Below are positions 33,592 to 42,941 of a DNA stretch of 64,000 nt, piece after piece. The notes under the pieces were generated by a model. The model was not told the origin of the DNA, made no database searches, and was given only the letters and a program-made list of their open reading frames with translations. This DNA is from Paenibacillus sp. (lineage in GTDB: Bacteria; Bacillota; Bacilli; Paenibacillales; Paenibacillaceae), in the NCBI GenBank assembly GCA_017512705.1, contig JAFWEX010000150.1, positions 1-64,000 of the forward strand, in the 5' to 3' direction. How positions within the stretch are numbered: position 1 is the first letter of the stretch; each line of letters begins with the position of its first letter. The position numbers and the translations under genes are program-made.

Positions 33592-34581
33592 TTAGTTGAT
33601 ATACCCTCCAGCCCGCAAAAACGCTGCGATGGCCGGTTTGTTCATCATTTCACTATCTGAGCGATACTGTTCAAATTTTACATGTGACAAATGATCATAA
33701 CGATTCGTCAACTCTTGGTCAGGCCGCTCTGGCAAAATGACATAATACTGCGCATCGTACTGACGTGTACGCGGTGCTTCAAATGGCGAGATCAGCACTT
33801 CGTGCAGCTTCTCCCCGGGGCGAATGCCTGTCACTTTATAGTCGCCTGACGGGCGACCTGCCTGTTCCAGCATGACGGATGCCAGATCGGTCATGTTGCA
33901 AGCTTTCATTTTCATCACAAATGTCTCTCCACCCACTGCGGCTTCCGCTGCTTTGAGCAATAAATGGATAGCTTCCGTACGTGTCAGGAAAAATCTTGTC
34001 ATGCCTTCGTCTGTAATGGTCAGGCTTTTGCCTTCGTCGATCTGCCGCCGGAACAAAGGCACTACACTTCCGCTAGTCCCCAATACGTTGCCACCACGAA
34101 TGCACACAAAACGCGTTTTCTCGCTCAGCCAATTGGCACGAATCATCATTTTCTCACCCAATGCTTTGGTCATGCCGTAGACGTTAATGGGATCAACCGC
34201 CTTGTCGGTGGATACATCGATGACTTTGGGAATCTCCATGCGGATTGCCGCGCGAATAATATGTTGTGTTCCGATCACATTCGTTTTGAATGCTTCATCC
34301 GGCTGATCTTCACAGACCGGAACATGCTTCAGCGCTGCGAGATGGAAGAGTACATCCACGCCTTTACATGCATCCTCGACGGCTTGATAGTCCCGAATAT
34401 CGCCAATGATAAAACGCAGACGTGGATCATGATTGAACTCCCGCTGCATCGCAATCTGAGCATATTCGTTCCGGGAAAGGAGCCGAATCTCTGCCGGGTT
34501 TTGTGCTAGCAGCACCTCTGTCAGTTTCTGGCCCCAGGAGCCTGTTCCTCCGGTAACCAGAATCGTTTGTCCTTCAATCAT
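33592..34581 (-). CDS. CapD/PseB-like nucleotide-sugar 4,6-dehydratase
   Basis: The 329-aa extended short-chain dehydrogenase has the NAD motif TGGTGSWGQKLTEVLL, VDVLFHLAALKHVPVCEDQP, and the YGMTKALGEKMM catalytic YxxxK. It resembles UDP-N-acetylglucosamine 4,6-dehydratases (PseB, CapD/FlaA1 soluble forms), first enzymes in making deoxy-amino sugars. It is soluble, with no membrane segments. Next to a sugar dehydrogenase, a methyltransferase and glycosyltransferases, it fits glycan or surface-polymer synthesis. Confidence 0.88.
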   Translation of the reverse strand: MIEGQTILVTGGTGSWGQKLTEVLLAQNPAEIRLLSRNEYAQIAMQREFNHDPRLRFIIGDIRDYQAVEDACKGVDVLFHLAALKHVPVCEDQPDEAFKTNVIGTQHIIRAAIRMEIPKVIDVSTDKAVDPINVYGMTKALGEKMMIRANWLSEKTRFVCIRGGNVLGTSGSVVPLFRRQIDEGKSLTITDEGMTRFFLTRTEAIHLLLKAAEAAVGGETFVMKMKACNMTDLASVMLEQAGRPSGDYKVTGIRPGEKLHEVLISPFEAPRTRQYDAQYYVILPERPDQELTNRYDHLSHVKFEQYRSDSEMMNKPAIAAFLRAGGYIN

Positions 34582-34598
34582 GGATGAATCCCTCCAGT

Positions 34599-35288
34599 TC
34601 AGATCATGAATTCACGTAAAACCTGTGCCATCTCTTCGTGGCTTAAACGGTCTTTGGGCGGTACCTTTTTGACTGACGTATTGCTGGAATGCACGATGTT
34701 GACGTAGTTTCGCGGCGCTAGCAGCTCATGCGGCAAGTCGATGACATTACCATGCGTTCCTCGGCCCGGAAGTTTGACCCGATATCCTGCGGCATATTCC
34801 GCTGTCTTGTAGAGATACACGTAGAATTGCGGTGAACGGTGAAACGCCGGAGCCATCTCGTTGTTCACACTGTCCCACAGATAGCCATTCTGGTTGATCA
34901 GGGCCATCGTGCCCGGCTGAGGCTGTACATCATAGAGCTGCTGCACAAATGTTTTATGATACAGGTCATCCGAATCCAGACGGGCAATATAAATGTCCTC
35001 CACATCTTTTGCAAACTCCAAAATGGCTCGCACACTTTCAATATGGGTTCCAAAACGAATATTCGAAGGCAGCGGCTCCTGGCTCGCCAGAATCTCCTGC
35101 ATCAGCTCACCAGATTCCTTCGACAGCTTCACCACCGTCAAGAAATCTTGATTGGTCTGGGCCTTAAGACAATGCAGTGTGAATGTGCGAAAAATCGTCA
35201 TACGACGCTCCAGCCATTCACGTGTCAGACGTTGCGGGTCCAACCCGTAGTTATTGAAATTAATCTCAATGACAACTTTTCTGGACAT
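34599..35288 (-). CDS. Putative rhamnosyltransferase-type glycosyltransferase
   Basis: The 229-aa protein fits the putative rhamnosyl transferase family (PF11316-like): INFNNYGLDPQRLTREWLER, FRTFTLHCLKAQTNQDF, and the DxD-like IARLDSDDLYH near residue 110 for metal-nucleotide binding. The ATG at 35288 has a GGAGG site 6 nt upstream. It is the first gene of the minus-strand cluster, 17 nt before the dehydratase gene. The donor sugar is not known. Confidence 0.78.
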   Translation of the reverse strand: MSRKVVIEINFNNYGLDPQRLTREWLERRMTIFRTFTLHCLKAQTNQDFLTVVKLSKESGELMQEILASQEPLPSNIRFGTHIESVRAILEFAKDVEDIYIARLDSDDLYHKTFVQQLYDVQPQPGTMALINQNGYLWDSVNNEMAPAFHRSPQFYVYLYKTAEYAAGYRVKLPGRGTHGNVIDLPHELLAPRNYVNIVHSSNTSVKKVPPKDRLSHEEMAQVLREFMI

Positions 35289-35596
35289 GTCCTTCCTCCT
35301 CATGAACGCTGTATACCCGTTTGTCCGAGCACAGTCTTTTTCATAGTTTTGGTGAAAGCTCTCATCTAGGAATCTCGTTTCTCGCGCTGATCGTTGTATA
35401 CGTCAATCTCTTGAATGCCAGCTCTGTATAACGTATGAACCCCATAGCATTCCGGCACCGACAGATGTACTGATTAGCTTAATAAATAGATTGATATACA
35501 CCCCGATCTGTTTCTTGGAGGCCAAACACACAGATCACGAATCCTCTCGCAACATAGAATAGAGAAGGCTTTATTTTCAAAGGAGGCAGCATTCGA
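35289..35596. other. Divergent intergenic region
   Basis: About 300 nt between the divergent sugar-transfer genes; it should hold promoters for both. No gene is seen. No clear promoter could be assigned. Confidence 0.4.
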
Positions 35597-36307
35597 ATGA
35601 ATTCCATTTATCTTGAAATGCAGGATGTGCTGGATCAGCTCGAAACAGCGCTACGAGAGAAGCGTGCACTCTCGCTGGTGCGTGTGGGGGATGGCGAAAA
35701 TATCGTCATGTCGCAGGAAGCGGTGTGGCCTATAGAGCAGGTATTACAAGAACGCTGGGCAATCAAAGCTAATCTTGGGCAAAAGGGGCTACGCCTTCCC
35801 AATCTGAAGATGCGTGATGAAGTTGCTGCATCTTTGCAACGTGCCACCATTGTGGGCGTACTGCCACGCGGGGACAGTACCATCAAAGCCCCGGATCATC
35901 TTAAACGCCCGCTGACTGACATGGTTTTTGCTCACTATGGCATTACACCTGCGTTGACCTGTCATGCCTGTGTGAATCGTGAACTTGTGCAGGTGCCGCG
36001 GTTCTGGCAGATCCTCGCAGGCAAACGTGTGTTGCTTGTTACGCGTGAGCTGGAACAGCTACAAGCCGCACTCATGAAAGAGCCCTATCATCTCGACATT
36101 GTTAATGCACGTTCTTTTGACAACTATGATCAGATGGATGAGACCTTGGAATGGATTCAAAGTCAGCGGGACGAATTTGATATCGCGCTCTTCTCCTGTG
36201 GCGTCAATGCAGTCATTCTTGCGGAACGAACTGCGGCGCTTACAGGCACAGTTGCCATCGATTTCGGCAAAGCAAACAATATGATATTGAAAGGAAGAGC
36301 CAACTAG
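35597..36307 (+). CDS. GT-D fold glycosyltransferase
   Basis: The 236-aa protein has the RVGDGENIVM motif near residue 29, typical of the GT-D (DUF1792-like) fold of metal-independent glycosyltransferases found in surface glycosylation loci, and a C-terminal SCGVNAVILAE segment. AAAGGAGG lies about 11 nt upstream of the ATG. It is transcribed away from the minus-strand glycan cluster and ends at a bidirectional terminator. Confidence 0.8.
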   Translation: MNSIYLEMQDVLDQLETALREKRALSLVRVGDGENIVMSQEAVWPIEQVLQERWAIKANLGQKGLRLPNLKMRDEVAASLQRATIVGVLPRGDSTIKAPDHLKRPLTDMVFAHYGITPALTCHACVNRELVQVPRFWQILAGKRVLLVTRELEQLQAALMKEPYHLDIVNARSFDNYDQMDETLEWIQSQRDEFDIALFSCGVNAVILAERTAALTGTVAIDFGKANNMILKGRAN

Positions 36308-36393
36308 TCTTCGTCCACTCACTTCATGCTCTCTCTTCTCTACTCTACTCCTAACTTTAGAACTCTCCCCTTCGGTGTCTCACTCAACGTATA

Positions 36394-36430
36394 CTTAAAA
36401 CCCCCGCCTGCTTCGGTCGGGGGTTTTAAG
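36394..36430. terminator. Bidirectional terminator
   Basis: A 13-bp stem (CTTAAAACCCCCG with its complement) around an 11-nt loop, with A-rich and T-rich flanks, serves both the plus-strand gene at 35597 and the minus-strand gene at 36539. Confidence 0.85.
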
Positions 36431-36538
36431 AGATAAAAGCTGAATGAATCCTGCCAGAATCATGATCCAAACTTCCCGGTAAAGAGAGAACAAACGTGAG
36501 AAGAAGTCGCGACTTGACCAACGTCCCTCTATGCTCTC

Positions 36539-36946
36539 TTAGTTGGTCGCAGCAATGCCGTAAAACATCTCTGGTCCGGTCCGCACAGCTGTAGACACGC
36601 CTGAGATGAACGACGTATATACACTTTCCAGCGCTGGTGGTGCAGCCAAATCCTGAGCTGTGAACGAATGGAACTCGGCCCCGCCATTTTGCCCGATTGT
36701 ACCTTCTGCGCGATATATGATGAAGAACGGATCATACAGAAATCCGCGCACAATCTCGACTACAAATGTATCGCCAAGTTCTCCCGTAACACCCACCGTG
36801 CCGTTCAAGGTAATAATCGGATTAATGACTCCCTGAGTTTGAAGACCGATTGCGCCGAAGGCTTCAGGTGATTGAGACAACGGCAAACCCGGCGCTCCTA
36901 CAGATCCCGAGTTCTCCGAGGTTCTCATATCGAGAAACACGCCCAT
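36539..36946 (-). CDS. Hypothetical beta-rich protein, 135 aa
   Basis: I do not recognise the family. The product opens MGVFLDMRTSENSGSVGAPG, is rich in glycine, threonine and valine with predicted beta strands (ITLNGTVGVTGELGDTFVVE), and has no signal peptide. It resembles small spore-surface or exosporium-type proteins in composition only. GGAGG lies 9 nt before the ATG. A CATAGGATA element upstream resembles a sporulation sigma-K -10 box, but the matching -35 is absent. Function unknown. Confidence 0.65.
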   Translation of the reverse strand: MGVFLDMRTSENSGSVGAPGLPLSQSPEAFGAIGLQTQGVINPIITLNGTVGVTGELGDTFVVEIVRGFLYDPFFIIYRAEGTIGQNGGAEFHSFTAQDLAAPPALESVYTSFISGVSTAVRTGPEMFYGIAATN

Positions 36947-37136
36947 GAATTAACACCTCCAATGCTATGGGATAACATATCCTATGAATCTGATAACTCT
37001 TCCGATTGGATGGTTTACAGATTTGATGAACCTATTTTTAATTCAGTGCGGTTAATGGTATATTGAACTGCATAACGAAACGAACGGATCGTATGCACAT
37101 AAAGGGTACAGGCTGTTCAGAAGGAGATATGTATTC

Positions 37137-38270
37137 ATGAATAAACGCAAAGGCTCAACAGGCCGTTCATCTGCCAAAGGTAAATCATACGGAGGTTCTT
37201 CCAAGCCACGTTCTGGCCGCCCACATGCTTCCTCATCCGAAGCCAAGTCCCCGCGCGCGCGCGATGGTGCTCAGAATGCCTCAGCATCCGATGTGTCTAT
37301 GACCTCTGCAAGAATAGATGGCAAAGTGGCAGCCAAATCATCTGCGACGAAACGCCCGGGGCAAGGCCATTACCGCAAGTCCGAACCGCCACGTCAGTAC
37401 AACGTCACGGAACCGGACGAACTGCTGAATTTTCTGCTGAAACATGTGAAGTCAGGCCGAAATGCTGTGAAGTCGATTTTGGGACGTGGACAAGTATCGA
37501 TCGGTGAGAAAGTCGTAACCAAGTTTAATGAGCCACTGAAACCTGGACAGATCGTATCCATTAGCAAACAAGGCGCTGTTGCCGCTCCTTCTCTCACGGG
37601 CATCAACATTTTGCATGAGGACGATGACATCATCGTCATTCGCAAGGAAGCAGGACTGCTCTCCATCGCGGCTGACAAAAGTGATGATCTGACCGCTTAC
37701 CGCCAGCTGATGGAACATGTCCGTCGTACGAATCCGCTAAATCGGATATTCGTCGTGCATCGTCTGGACCGGGATACATCGGGTGTAATGATGTTTGCCA
37801 AAAGTGAAGAAGTACAGCAGCAGTTACAAAGCAATTGGAAAGACAACGTACAGGATCGTGTCTATGTTGCACTGGTTGAAGGAGCTGTCGCTCAAGAAGA
37901 AGGGACGATCTCCTCTTGGCTCAAAGAAACCAAAACGCTCAAGATGTACTCTAGCTCCCGTCCGAACGATGGACAACATGCCGTTACCCATTACAAACGC
38001 CTGAAAGCAAACCGTGAGTTCTCCCTGCTGGAAGTGCGTCTGGAGACAGGTCGCAAAAATCAGATTCGTGTTCACATGGAAGATCTGGGACACCCGATCG
38101 TGGGAGATCGCAAATACGGTGCACGCACCAGAGATCTTGGACGTCTGGGACTACATGCACGCGTACTCTCATTTATTCATCCCACGACAGGTAAGCTGAT
38201 GACATTTGAGACGGATATTCCGAAGCCCTTTCTGTATCCGTTCCGTGGAGACAGTACGCCTGCACAATAA
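37137..38270 (+). CDS. RluA-family pseudouridine synthase
   Basis: The 377-aa enzyme isomerises uridine to pseudouridine in RNA. After a basic, serine/lysine-rich, probably disordered N-terminus (about 1-85) come an S4-like RNA-binding region (about 90-140) and the RluA catalytic core with VVHRLDRDTSGVMMFAKS, the aspartate of the RLDRDTSG motif being the nucleophile. The C-terminal VGDRKYGARTRDL and the final phenylalanine-rich segment fit the family. An AGAAGGAGA-type site precedes the ATG. The exact RNA target cannot be told. Confidence 0.9.
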   Translation: MNKRKGSTGRSSAKGKSYGGSSKPRSGRPHASSSEAKSPRARDGAQNASASDVSMTSARIDGKVAAKSSATKRPGQGHYRKSEPPRQYNVTEPDELLNFLLKHVKSGRNAVKSILGRGQVSIGEKVVTKFNEPLKPGQIVSISKQGAVAAPSLTGINILHEDDDIIVIRKEAGLLSIAADKSDDLTAYRQLMEHVRRTNPLNRIFVVHRLDRDTSGVMMFAKSEEVQQQLQSNWKDNVQDRVYVALVEGAVAQEEGTISSWLKETKTLKMYSSSRPNDGQHAVTHYKRLKANREFSLLEVRLETGRKNQIRVHMEDLGHPIVGDRKYGARTRDLGRLGLHARVLSFIHPTTGKLMTFETDIPKPFLYPFRGDSTPAQ

Positions 38271-38345
38271 CGTGATTATACGAAGACGGATCGAAGACTA
38301 AGTTGCCCCTAGTGCCTCTACCCGTCTGAAAGGAGGTCATCACGT

Positions 38346-38924
38346 TTGCAAAACCTGTTCATTACCGGGTATCGTGCTCACGAACTGCAGATTTTCGGAC
38401 AAAAGCATGAAGGCATTCCCTACATTAAAAAAGCAATTGCCTCCCGCCTTACTCCTCTTGTAGAAGATGGGCTGGAATGGGTGCTTACCCCCGGTCAATA
38501 CGGCGTTGACCTGTGGGCCTGTGAGGTCGTGCTGGAGCTGAAACAGACTTATCCGCATCTGAAGCTGTCGATCATTACTGCGTTCCAGAATCCGGAGGAA
38601 CAATGGAAGGAAGACAAGCAGGAATACTATCGCACCATCCTGTCCGGGGTGGACTATTATGGAGCAATCAGCAAACAGCCATATATCGGACCATGGCAGT
38701 TCACCGCACGGGACGATCTGCTGCTACGTAAAAGTGATGGATTATTACTTGTCTATGATGAAGATGCCGGCGAAGGCAGTCCGCGTTTTGTGAAAGAAAA
38801 AGCAGTCAAAAAACAGCAGAACGAGCACTACCCGATTATCACCGTAACCTCAGAGGATATTCAATCCATCGCAGAAGAAGAGCGCATGAATGATTTTTCT
38901 TATGACGAGGATGTGTCCTTCTGA
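38346..38924 (+). CDS. ypsA: YpsA/SLOG-family protein, TTG start
   Basis: The 192-aa protein matches the YpsA (DUF1273) branch of the SLOG superfamily: LFITGYRAHELQIFG, WVLTPGQYGVDLWACE, YIGPWQFTARDD and the glycine-rich LVYDEDAGEGSPR loop. SLOG folds bind nucleotides or related ligands; YpsA in Bacillus subtilis affects cell division, though its ligand is not fixed. The TTG at 38346 follows GGAGG by 8 nt. It ends in a terminator and is followed by speD. Confidence 0.85.
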   Translation: MQNLFITGYRAHELQIFGQKHEGIPYIKKAIASRLTPLVEDGLEWVLTPGQYGVDLWACEVVLELKQTYPHLKLSIITAFQNPEEQWKEDKQEYYRTILSGVDYYGAISKQPYIGPWQFTARDDLLLRKSDGLLLVYDEDAGEGSPRFVKEKAVKKQQNEHYPIITVTSEDIQSIAEEERMNDFSYDEDVSF

Positions 38925-38932
38925 CCATAGAT

Positions 38933-38962
38933 GCTGTACAGCTTGCTGTGCAGCTTTTTTTT
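38933..38962 (+). terminator. Terminator after ypsA
   Basis: Arms GCTGTACA and TGTGCAGC (one G-T pair, 6-nt loop) followed by eight T residues. Confidence 0.8.
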
Positions 38963-39163
38963 GTATTTAATACGTTGTATTCGTTAATTAGGGGCTCTTC
39001 ATGAATTACCCGGATTCTCTTATACTCTACTTGGTCAAGACAGATGAGTAGATTCATCTTGACCGTAGATTGCGTACACCTATGTTTTTTTTCGGGCAAG
39101 GTTGGGTATAAGTAGTATTAAAACTGCGATTTTTATGTCGTATGGACAAAGGGGAATGGCAAT

Positions 39164-39979
39164 ATGACTTTAACGCCAGAGCAGCGTATTCAGCTGCACG
39201 GATTCAATAACCTTACCAAGTCGCTCAGTTTCAATATGTACGATATCTGTTACACCAAGACCAAAGAAGAACGTGAAGCTTACATTGAATATATCGATGA
39301 ACAATACAACGCAGATCGGCTGACTCATATTTTGAAAAATGTATCGGACATCATCGGTGCACACGTCCTGAATGTAGCGCAACAAGATTACGTACCGCAA
39401 GGTGCCAGTGTAACGATGCTGGTCTCGGAAGGTCCCATTGTGGAAATTCCCGAAGAATCCTTCGACGAATCACCTGGTCCTCTGCCCGATAACGTCGTCA
39501 TGCAGCTGGATAAAAGCCACATCACCGTGCACACCTATCCTGAATTTCACCCTAGCGAAGGGATCAGCACCTTCCGTGCAGATATCGATGTGTCCACCTG
39601 TGGTGAGATCTCGCCACTGAAAGCACTGAATTATCTGATTCATTCGTTCGATACAGATATTATGATTATGGATTATCGCGTACGCGGCTTTACGCGGGAT
39701 ACGAGCGGGCGCAAACTGTTCATTGATCATGAGATCAGTTCGATCCAGAATTATATTCCAGACGAGATCAAAAGCGGCTTTGATATGATTGATGTGAACG
39801 TCTATCAGGAGAACATTTTCCACACCAAATGTAAGCTGAAGGAGTTTGATCTGGATAATTACCTTTTCGGGTACACGAAGGACAAACTCAGCAAAGCCGA
39901 ACAACAGGAGATCACCGAGTGGCTGAAGCTCGAAATGGACGAGATCTATTATGGTAAAAATATTAACCGCTCTTCTTAA
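39164..39979 (+). CDS. speD: S-adenosylmethionine decarboxylase proenzyme, SpeD
   Basis: The 271-aa proenzyme makes decarboxylated S-adenosylmethionine, the aminopropyl donor for spermidine. It is the long, Escherichia coli-type form. The autocleavage site is Lys117-Ser118 in [15 protein letters not shown]; Ser118 becomes the pyruvoyl cofactor. The conserved catalytic cysteine/histidine region ([20 protein letters not shown]) follows. The ATG has a GGGGAA-type site about 8 nt upstream. No spermidine synthase is adjacent in the window. Confidence 0.93.
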   Translation: MTLTPEQRIQLHGFNNLTKSLSFNMYDICYTKTKEEREAYIEYIDEQYNADRLTHILKNVSDIIGAHVLNVAQQDYVPQGASVTMLVSEGPIVEIPEESFDESPGPLPDNVVMQLDKSHITVHTYPEFHPSEGISTFRADIDVSTCGEISPLKALNYLIHSFDTDIMIMDYRVRGFTRDTSGRKLFIDHEISSIQNYIPDEIKSGFDMIDVNVYQENIFHTKCKLKEFDLDNYLFGYTKDKLSKAEQQEITEWLKLEMDEIYYGKNINRSS

Positions 39980-40144
39980 GGTACAACATTGAATTGAATA
40001 AAAACGATGACAAAGATAAGTCTCTATGGTTGCTGGCTTCCTGAACAGAAGTCCGATTAATCATATACTTGTCTTTTTTGCTATGTATTTGGATAAACAT
40101 TGTAGATTTTTGGAGATTATCGTCGTTTCTTTGGGCTAGATATC

Positions 40145-40174
40145 TTGACAGTGTGCAGGCGGATTTCTTAAAAT
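40145..40174 (+). promoter_or_regulatory. Sigma-A promoter for the FlgB-like gene
   Basis: TTGACA at 40145-40150 and TAAAAT at 40169-40174, 18 bp apart. Confidence 0.65.
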
Positions 40175-40215
40175 AGAGGGAACTGCATTCGGTTGCGGTG
40201 AAGGAGGATCTGAGC

Positions 40216-40626
40216 ATGATCGAAACCAATACTTCCAGACGGAATGAATCCCTTTTGCAAGCTCTTAATGCGCGGCATCAGGCCATTACCAACAACATCG
40301 CCAATGCAGACACGCCCAATTATAAAAAGACAACGGTCGAGTTTGAGGATGAGTTAAGACGCATCGTCGAGAACGGCAAAAATGGGCAGCTCAGAATGCG
40401 CCGGACGCATGAGAAACATTTTCCAGTCAGTAGTCCAAATGACTCTATTGTACATTACCGTGTGATGCAGAATAATGAAACGGCTATGAACAATAACAAC
40501 AATAATGTGGATATTGACCGTGAAATGGCTCTGCTTTCTGAGAATCAACTCCTGTATAACTACATGGTTGATCGCGTCAGCGGACATTACAAAAAGATGA
40601 AAAATGTATTGAATGATCTGAAATAA
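40216..40626 (+). CDS. flgB: FlgB-like flagellar rod protein, stand-alone
   Basis: The 136-aa protein matches the FlgB type: N-terminal LNARHQAITNNIANADTPNYKK is the conserved flagellar rod/hook motif, and the C-terminal LSENQLLYNYMVDRVSGHYK helix matches FlgB. FlgB forms the proximal rod of the basal body. Here it is alone, with its own promoter and terminator, rather than in the flg/fli operon, so it may be a paralogue. The ATG at 40216 follows GGAGG by 8 nt. A run of asparagines lies before the C-terminal helix. Confidence 0.82.
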   Translation: MIETNTSRRNESLLQALNARHQAITNNIANADTPNYKKTTVEFEDELRRIVENGKNGQLRMRRTHEKHFPVSSPNDSIVHYRVMQNNETAMNNNNNNVDIDREMALLSENQLLYNYMVDRVSGHYKKMKNVLNDLK

Positions 40627-40647
40627 AATGATCTAAAATAGTGGATA

Positions 40648-40673
40648 AACAGCCCTCGTGGCTGTTTTTTTTT
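40648..40673 (+). terminator. Terminator after the FlgB-like gene
   Basis: AACAGCC/GGCTGTT stem followed by about nine T residues. Confidence 0.85.
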
Positions 40674-40834
40674 CGTATGGAGACTTCCGCTGCAACTGTC
40701 CTGGCCCCCTCTTCTATCCCGGCTTTCTCATTTTTAAGAGCTTGTGCTGATCTACCCCGTAGGTTCGGTATTCTGTGGCGCTGTAGTATAATGGTATTAT
40801 TGAAGAAAGATATTCCATCCAAAAGAGGTGCAAC

Positions 40835-41971
40835 ATGGCTCCACAATATAACGCTTTTCAAGGCTCCAAGGTCAGACTAACGGCACCGTGCCCTGAAGAT
40901 CGCATGCAAATCGCACACTTCACGGAAAAGTATGAGTATTTGCGTAACCTGGATACTGATATTGCCGTTCCGCAAACTTCAGATGAAACAGGTGCCTCTT
41001 CTGTCCGCAATGGTCAGGATTTTGAATTTTCGCTGCGCACGTTGGAAGACAATCGCTTCCTCGGATTCGTCGCGATCTACCGGCTTGAATGGAATAACCG
41101 CTCTGCACAACTCGCCATCGGCATTGGTGAAGAGCGTAATCGTGGCAAAGGTTATGGCAGTGATGCACTTGCTCTCATTCTGAGATACGCCTTCCATGAA
41201 TTAAATCTGAATCGAATCGCTTTGGATGTCATTGAATACAACGAAGCAGCTAGGAAAGCATACCTGAAGGCTGGATTCCGCGAGGAAGGCCGGCATCGCG
41301 CTGCCGTCATGCGCGACGGTACACAATATGATCTGATCTCGATGAGTATTCTGGCCGCGGAGTGGTCAGCTCAAACCGGATATCCGGTCTCCTTCCTACC
41401 GTCGGGTGCTTCTTCAACTGAAACTAAGCCCCATCAAGACGCCCATTGTTGCACGGACTATAGTTCGTCATCGGATACTGCTTCTGCATGCTTAGTCAGC
41501 TCAACGGGATCTGACAGTGGCACTCGAAATGTCGAGGTCTTCCCCCGAATTGGCGTCGGTGCGGTGATCCTTAACGAACGTAATGAAGTATTACTCACCT
41601 GGCGCAATCGTGCCCCAGAGCAGCATACCTGGAGTATTCCAGGGGGGAAAGTAGATGCCTATGAGACACTAGAATCAGCCGTTATTCGTGAGATTAAAGA
41701 AGAGGTTGATCTCGATATCGCTATTGACTGTCTTCTCTGTACGGCGGAGACCATTCACCCGGAACAGCAGGAGCACTGGATTTCGATGTTATACTCTACC
41801 AATGTGATTAGCGGGGTGGCACGTAATCTGGAAGAAGGTGGAGCCATCGGCGAGATCGGATGGTTCCCGCTTGATGATCTCCCCGCTCCACTTGCCAGCT
41901 TCGCCATTCCGGCATTAGAAGCAACGAAGCGACGTTATGTACAGGAGTATCATGGGAACGAATCACAATGA
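40835..41971 (+). CDS. GNAT acetyltransferase-Nudix hydrolase fusion
   Basis: The 378-aa protein joins two enzymes. Residues about 10-170 are a RimJ-like GNAT with RNRGKGYGSDAL and the motif-B block KAYLKAGFREEGR. After a Ser/Thr/His-rich linker (about 185-235), residues about 240-365 are a Nudix domain with a complete box: GGKVDAYETLESAVIREIKE then EVDL. Bacterial two-domain forms are uncommon, and the fused activities may act on linked substrates. It overlaps the AraC-type gene as ATGA, so the two are co-translated. Confidence 0.87.
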   Translation: MAPQYNAFQGSKVRLTAPCPEDRMQIAHFTEKYEYLRNLDTDIAVPQTSDETGASSVRNGQDFEFSLRTLEDNRFLGFVAIYRLEWNNRSAQLAIGIGEERNRGKGYGSDALALILRYAFHELNLNRIALDVIEYNEAARKAYLKAGFREEGRHRAAVMRDGTQYDLISMSILAAEWSAQTGYPVSFLPSGASSTETKPHQDAHCCTDYSSSSDTASACLVSSTGSDSGTRNVEVFPRIGVGAVILNERNEVLLTWRNRAPEQHTWSIPGGKVDAYETLESAVIREIKEEVDLDIAIDCLLCTAETIHPEQQEHWISMLYSTNVISGVARNLEEGGAIGEIGWFPLDDLPAPLASFAIPALEATKRRYVQEYHGNESQ

Positions 41972-42843
41972 GTGCATTTTCCGAAAATAAATCCGTGCAG
42001 CCATCTGTGCCCTTTATATTACACGAGTCCAGATCTCAATTTAGTTGGAAAGGTCAGGGGGCCCTTTCCTTAAAAATGTTTCGGAACGGAACATCATTAT
42101 ATGAAGCAGGTCAGGGACATTTTGCGGTAGATCAGGACCGATATCTCCTGTTGAACGAGGGACAGGATTATCAACTCCATATCGACTCACCTGTACCCGT
42201 GGAATCCTTCTGCCTCTTCTTCCCTTCCGGTTTCGTTGAGGAAATTAGCCGGACGCTCTGCAGTAGTGACTGCCATCTTCTCGATGAGCCTTACGCCATT
42301 CAAGCTCCTGGTCATATGGAATGGGTGGAACGGACATATCCCATGACTAATCCATTGGGTGCCGCACTTCATCGCATGCGTTCCTCCTATACCTCCTTGT
42401 CTCTTGATACATGGGGCCTAGAGGAGCAGCTTTATCAACTTGGATTACATATGCTCGTTTTATATCGTGAAGTTCGGTCTGAGATAGACCGTCTTGATAT
42501 GGTGAGAGTTTCAACAAGAGAAGAGATATACCAAAGAATTCATATCGCAAAAGAGTATATGGCAGCCTATTATGATCGACCGATCACACTCGCAGAGACT
42601 GCATCCATCGCACACCTATCGGTGAATCATTTCCTGCGGAGCTTTAAAATGATATTTGGCATGACTCCGTACCAATTCTTGACGGAACGCAGGCTTCAGG
42701 CTGCCTGCCACCTGTTGTCAGACACGGATCTGTCTATCACTGACGTCTGTTTTAAAGTCGGCTTCGAGAGTCCAGGCTCATTCAGCTCGCTTTTCTCCAG
42801 AAGATATCATCTCCCTCCTTCCCAGTATCGATTAAAAAGGTGA
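41968..42843 (+). CDS. AraC-family transcriptional regulator
   Basis: The 291-aa regulator has an N-terminal beta-rich sensing region (about 15-140) and a C-terminal AraC DNA-binding domain with two helix-turn-helix units (about 190-290), including ITLAETASIAHLSVNHFLRS and DVCFKVGFESPGSFSSLFSR. It starts at ATG 41968 inside the stop of the GNAT-Nudix gene. The arrangement suggests it controls that gene or the genes it works with. The effector is unknown. Confidence 0.88.
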   Translation: MSAFSENKSVQPSVPFILHESRSQFSWKGQGALSLKMFRNGTSLYEAGQGHFAVDQDRYLLLNEGQDYQLHIDSPVPVESFCLFFPSGFVEEISRTLCSSDCHLLDEPYAIQAPGHMEWVERTYPMTNPLGAALHRMRSSYTSLSLDTWGLEEQLYQLGLHMLVLYREVRSEIDRLDMVRVSTREEIYQRIHIAKEYMAAYYDRPITLAETASIAHLSVNHFLRSFKMIFGMTPYQFLTERRLQAACHLLSDTDLSITDVCFKVGFESPGSFSSLFSRRYHLPPSQYRLKR

Positions 42844-42941
42844 TTTTGAAGAAGCGCCGCGGACATAAAACGTCTACAATTTCAATAGCTCCACAAAAAG
42901 TAGTAATTCCCATTCACAGGATCGAAGAGGAGGTTCTACAG

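Noticed and set aside
36960-37000. Sigma-K promoter of the 36539 gene
   Set aside because: CATAGGATA fits the -10, but no matching -35 at proper spacing was found; left as a remark only.
39032-39063. Hairpin GGTCAA...TTGACC upstream of speD as a riboswitch
   Set aside because: It lacks conserved riboswitch features and a terminator or anti-terminator; only a simple inverted repeat with a bulge.
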